A DNA stretch of 64,000 bases from an uncultured Bacteroidales bacterium (lineage in GTDB: Bacteria; Bacteroidota; Bacteroidia; Bacteroidales; UBA932), in contig CASFGK010000009.1 in assembly GCA_949294195.1 (NCBI GenBank), forward strand, positions 62,001 to 126,000. The letters run 5' to 3'. The notes under the pieces were generated by a model, which worked only from the letters and a program-made list of their open reading frames with translations, made no database searches and was not told the origin of the DNA. Of the stretch, positions 61,905 through 64,000 are shown one piece after another (the first letter of the stretch is position 1; each line of letters opens with the position of its first letter). The position numbers and the translations under genes are program-made.

Positions 61905-64000
61905 ATGACAGAAAAGACGAAAAAAAGAATCACAAAGTGGTTCTGGATTATTTTTACTTTTCCTATCGCATTGATAGTCTTGTTGTTACTGCTCGTATGG
62001 GCCTTTGCGGACATTCCGTCCTTCGAAGAACTGGAGAATCCTGACAGCAAGCTCGCAACCCAGGTCATTGCGGAAGACGGGGAGATACTGACTACTTTCC
62101 ATATAGAAAACAGGTCTTATGTAAGCTATGATGAACTGTCTCCATATCTGGTGGAGGCTGCCATAGCGACTGAGGATGTACGTTTCTACAAGCATTCGGG
62201 AATAGATTTCATCAGTCTGGGCAGGGTGCTTTTCAAGACTTTGCTCATGAGCGATTCAAGCCAGGGAGGGGGAAGTACCATTACCCAGCAGCTGGCCAAG
62301 ACGCTTTATCCGCGTTCAAATGTAAGCAGCAGTGTCCCTGGGGTCTATCAGATACGTATGGTGTGGACAAAGCTGAAGGAATGGATAACAGCCGTAAAGC
62401 TCGAAAGGAATTACACCAAGGAAGAAATCATGGACATGTACATGAACGCCATCTTTTTCGGCAGCAACGCATACGGCATCAAGGCGGCGTCGCAGACGTT
62501 CTTCGCCAAGAATCCTTCGGACCTGACTGTCGAGGAGAGTGCCATGCTCGTCGGAATGGTGAACAAGCCTACCAGATACAATCCGGCCCTGAATCCGGAC
62601 AAGGCTCTGGTCCGCAGGAATTTCGTGATAGGGCAGATGGAAAAGGCCGGGTTCCTTACCCCGGAACAGAGGGATTCCATAGTACGGATTCCGATAATCC
62701 TTTCCTATCAGGTGCAGGACCATAACGCAGGTATCGCCCCGTATTTCAGGGATATGCTGCGCCGTACGATGAATGCCAGGGAACCGTTGAGATCCAACTA
62801 TGCACAGTATGAGGATTTTGTGGCGGACTCTCTCCAGTGGGCTGACGACCCGTGCTACGGATGGCTGAACAAGAACACGAAGCCGGACGGTACCCGCTAT
62901 AATCTGGACAAGGACGGCCTCCGCATATATACCACCATCAACTACAGGATGCAGCAGTATGCTGAAGAGGCCGTGGCCGAACATCTCGGAGAGGATCTTC
63001 AGAAGAGTTTCTGGCGGGATTTGTCCAGAAAACGCCACAAACCTTTTTCCAATGACATAGACGTGGCTACCATAGACAGACTGATGGCCCAGGCCCGCAG
63101 ATGGAGCGACAGATACAGGATGATGAAGGCAAGGGGTGCGTCCGAGAAGGAGATAGCCGCAAGTTTCAAGGAAAAGACGAAGATGAGGGTGTTTTCATGG
63201 AAAGGCAAGGGGTATATAGACACTCTGATGACTCCGGATGACTCCATATTATATTATAAGGGGCATCTTAGAGCTGCCTTTATGGCCATAGAGCCGCAGA
63301 CGGGGCATATAAAGGCTTATGTAGGCGGACCGGAATACCGGTATTTCAAGTACGACAATGTCCGTCAGGGCAAGCGTCAGGTGGGATCTACCATCAAGCC
63401 GTTCCTCTATACTCTGGCCATGCAGGAGGGAATGTCGCCTTGCGACAAGGTTGTCAATGTTCCGCAGACATTCATAATAGGGGATGATACATGGACGCCC
63501 CAGAGTACGGACAGCGATGAATGGATCGGACGGACTGTCACTCTGAAGTGGGGGCTGACCAAGAGCAGCAACAACATTTCCGCATATCTCATGAAGCAGT
63601 TCGGTCCTCATGCGATGGCTGAGATGATGCGCAAGATGGGAATCGGCAGCTACATAGAGGAAGTACCTTCTCTGTGTGTCGGTCCTGCTGACCTTACTCT
63701 TTATGAAATGGTGTCGGCATACAATACTTTCCCTTCACAGGGAGTATACGTATATCCTATATTCGTGACAAGGATAGAAGACAGTATGGGCAATGTCCTT
63801 GCGGATTTCAATACCAGGAAACGCGAGGCCATCAGTGAACAGACCGCATATCTTATGGCCAACCTCATGCAGGGTGTCGTTCAGAGCGGGACCGGCAGGC
63901 GCCTCATATGGAAGTATGGTCTGAAAGGGGAGATTGCCGGAAAGACCGGAACTACAAATGACCAGTCTGACGGGTGGTTCATAGGCTATACCCCGACAAT
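61905..64000 (+). CDS. Class A penicillin-binding protein 1A (3' end outside window)
   Basis: The frame from 61905 stays open to the end of the window, about 698 residues. A membrane helix lies at about 14-36, the GT51 glycosyltransferase domain at about 60-235 includes the catalytic Glu in ATEDVRFYKHSG and GGSTITQQLAKTL, and the transpeptidase domain from about 460 includes SxxK in GSTIKPFLY, SSNN and KTGTT close to the edge. It both polymerises and crosslinks peptidoglycan. The C-terminus, with any further domain, is not seen. Confidence 0.96.
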   Translation, partial: MTEKTKKRITKWFWIIFTFPIALIVLLLLLVWAFADIPSFEELENPDSKLATQVIAEDGEILTTFHIENRSYVSYDELSPYLVEAAIATEDVRFYKHSGIDFISLGRVLFKTLLMSDSSQGGGSTITQQLAKTLYPRSNVSSSVPGVYQIRMVWTKLKEWITAVKLERNYTKEEIMDMYMNAIFFGSNAYGIKAASQTFFAKNPSDLTVEESAMLVGMVNKPTRYNPALNPDKALVRRNFVIGQMEKAGFLTPEQRDSIVRIPIILSYQVQDHNAGIAPYFRDMLRRTMNAREPLRSNYAQYEDFVADSLQWADDPCYGWLNKNTKPDGTRYNLDKDGLRIYTTINYRMQQYAEEAVAEHLGEDLQKSFWRDLSRKRHKPFSNDIDVATIDRLMAQARRWSDRYRMMKARGASEKEIAASFKEKTKMRVFSWKGKGYIDTLMTPDDSILYYKGHLRAAFMAIEPQTGHIKAYVGGPEYRYFKYDNVRQGKRQVGSTIKPFLYTLAMQEGMSPCDKVVNVPQTFIIGDDTWTPQSTDSDEWIGRTVTLKWGLTKSSNNISAYLMKQFGPHAMAEMMRKMGIGSYIEEVPSLCVGPADLTLYEMVSAYNTFPSQGVYVYPIFVTRIEDSMGNVLADFNTRKREAISEQTAYLMANLMQGVVQSGTGRRLIWKYGLKGEIAGKTGTTNDQSDGWFIGYTPT

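Overview
The window is a piece of a Bacteroidota chromosome, most likely order Bacteroidales and gut- or host-associated. The evidence is a SusC/SusD pair with an ECF sigma/FecR switch, proteins of lineage-typical families (DUF4270, DUF4294, DUF3098, a one-domain GT5 glycogen synthase), Bacteroidota-type promoters (TTG, about 19 nt, TAnnTTTG), mostly Shine-Dalgarno-poor starts, and zinc-free forms of S14 and L36. I cannot fix the genus from sequence alone. There is no prophage, CRISPR array, integron or insertion sequence. The only transposase-like gene is one RAYT-type gene.

Region 1 (1-13,300, minus strand) is a glycan-utilisation locus. Transcription runs PKD lipoprotein, ECF sigma, FecR anti-sigma, SusC with an N-terminal STN signalling domain, SusD, a GH20 hexosaminidase and a TIM-barrel lipoprotein that leaves the window. 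A separate promoter drives a secreted metallophosphoesterase and a GH123-type hydrolase. GH20 and GH123 both act on beta-linked N-acetylhexosamines, so an amino-sugar-containing glycan is the likely substrate.

Region 2 (13,300-17,110, minus strand) is accessory. Two copies of an ECF sigma plus multi-TM membrane protein cassette flank a RAYT transposase. One copy is intact. The other is broken by an apparent 5-bp insertion and a fusion deletion. Each copy is followed by a 123-nt non-coding element with a hairpin, about 79% identical without gaps between copies.

Region 3 (17,120-21,151, plus strand) holds rplC-rplD-rplW-rplB-rpsS-rplV-rpsC with its own promoter and a strong terminator. Region 4 (21,200-35,700) is 14.9 kb of other genes: a Tat-exported Gfo/Idh/MocA oxidoreductase with a HEAT-DUF1080 protein, a TlpA-like thioredoxin, uvrC, pnuC, acpP, a DUF4270 lipoprotein, glycogen synthase, ftsX, DUF3098, uppP, lpxH and DUF4294. 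Region 5 (35,840-46,640) resumes the canonical S10-spc-alpha order from rplP to rplQ, including secY, map, infA and rpoA, from a new promoter. The S10 cluster is therefore split between rpsC and rplP, and rpsJ is not in front of rplC.

Region 6 (46,640-64,000) carries a sodium-dependent transporter, tRNA-Leu(UAA), a YhcH family protein, a PAP2 phosphatase, a half-length glycosyltransferase-like protein, comF, fabG, the cell-shape cluster mreB-mreC-mreD-mrdA-rodA, ispD, an Lrp/AsnC regulator, topA and a class A penicillin-binding protein that runs off the end. Much of this region serves peptidoglycan and envelope synthesis: uppP, lpxH and ftsX in region 4, and mreBCD, mrdA, rodA and PBP1a here.
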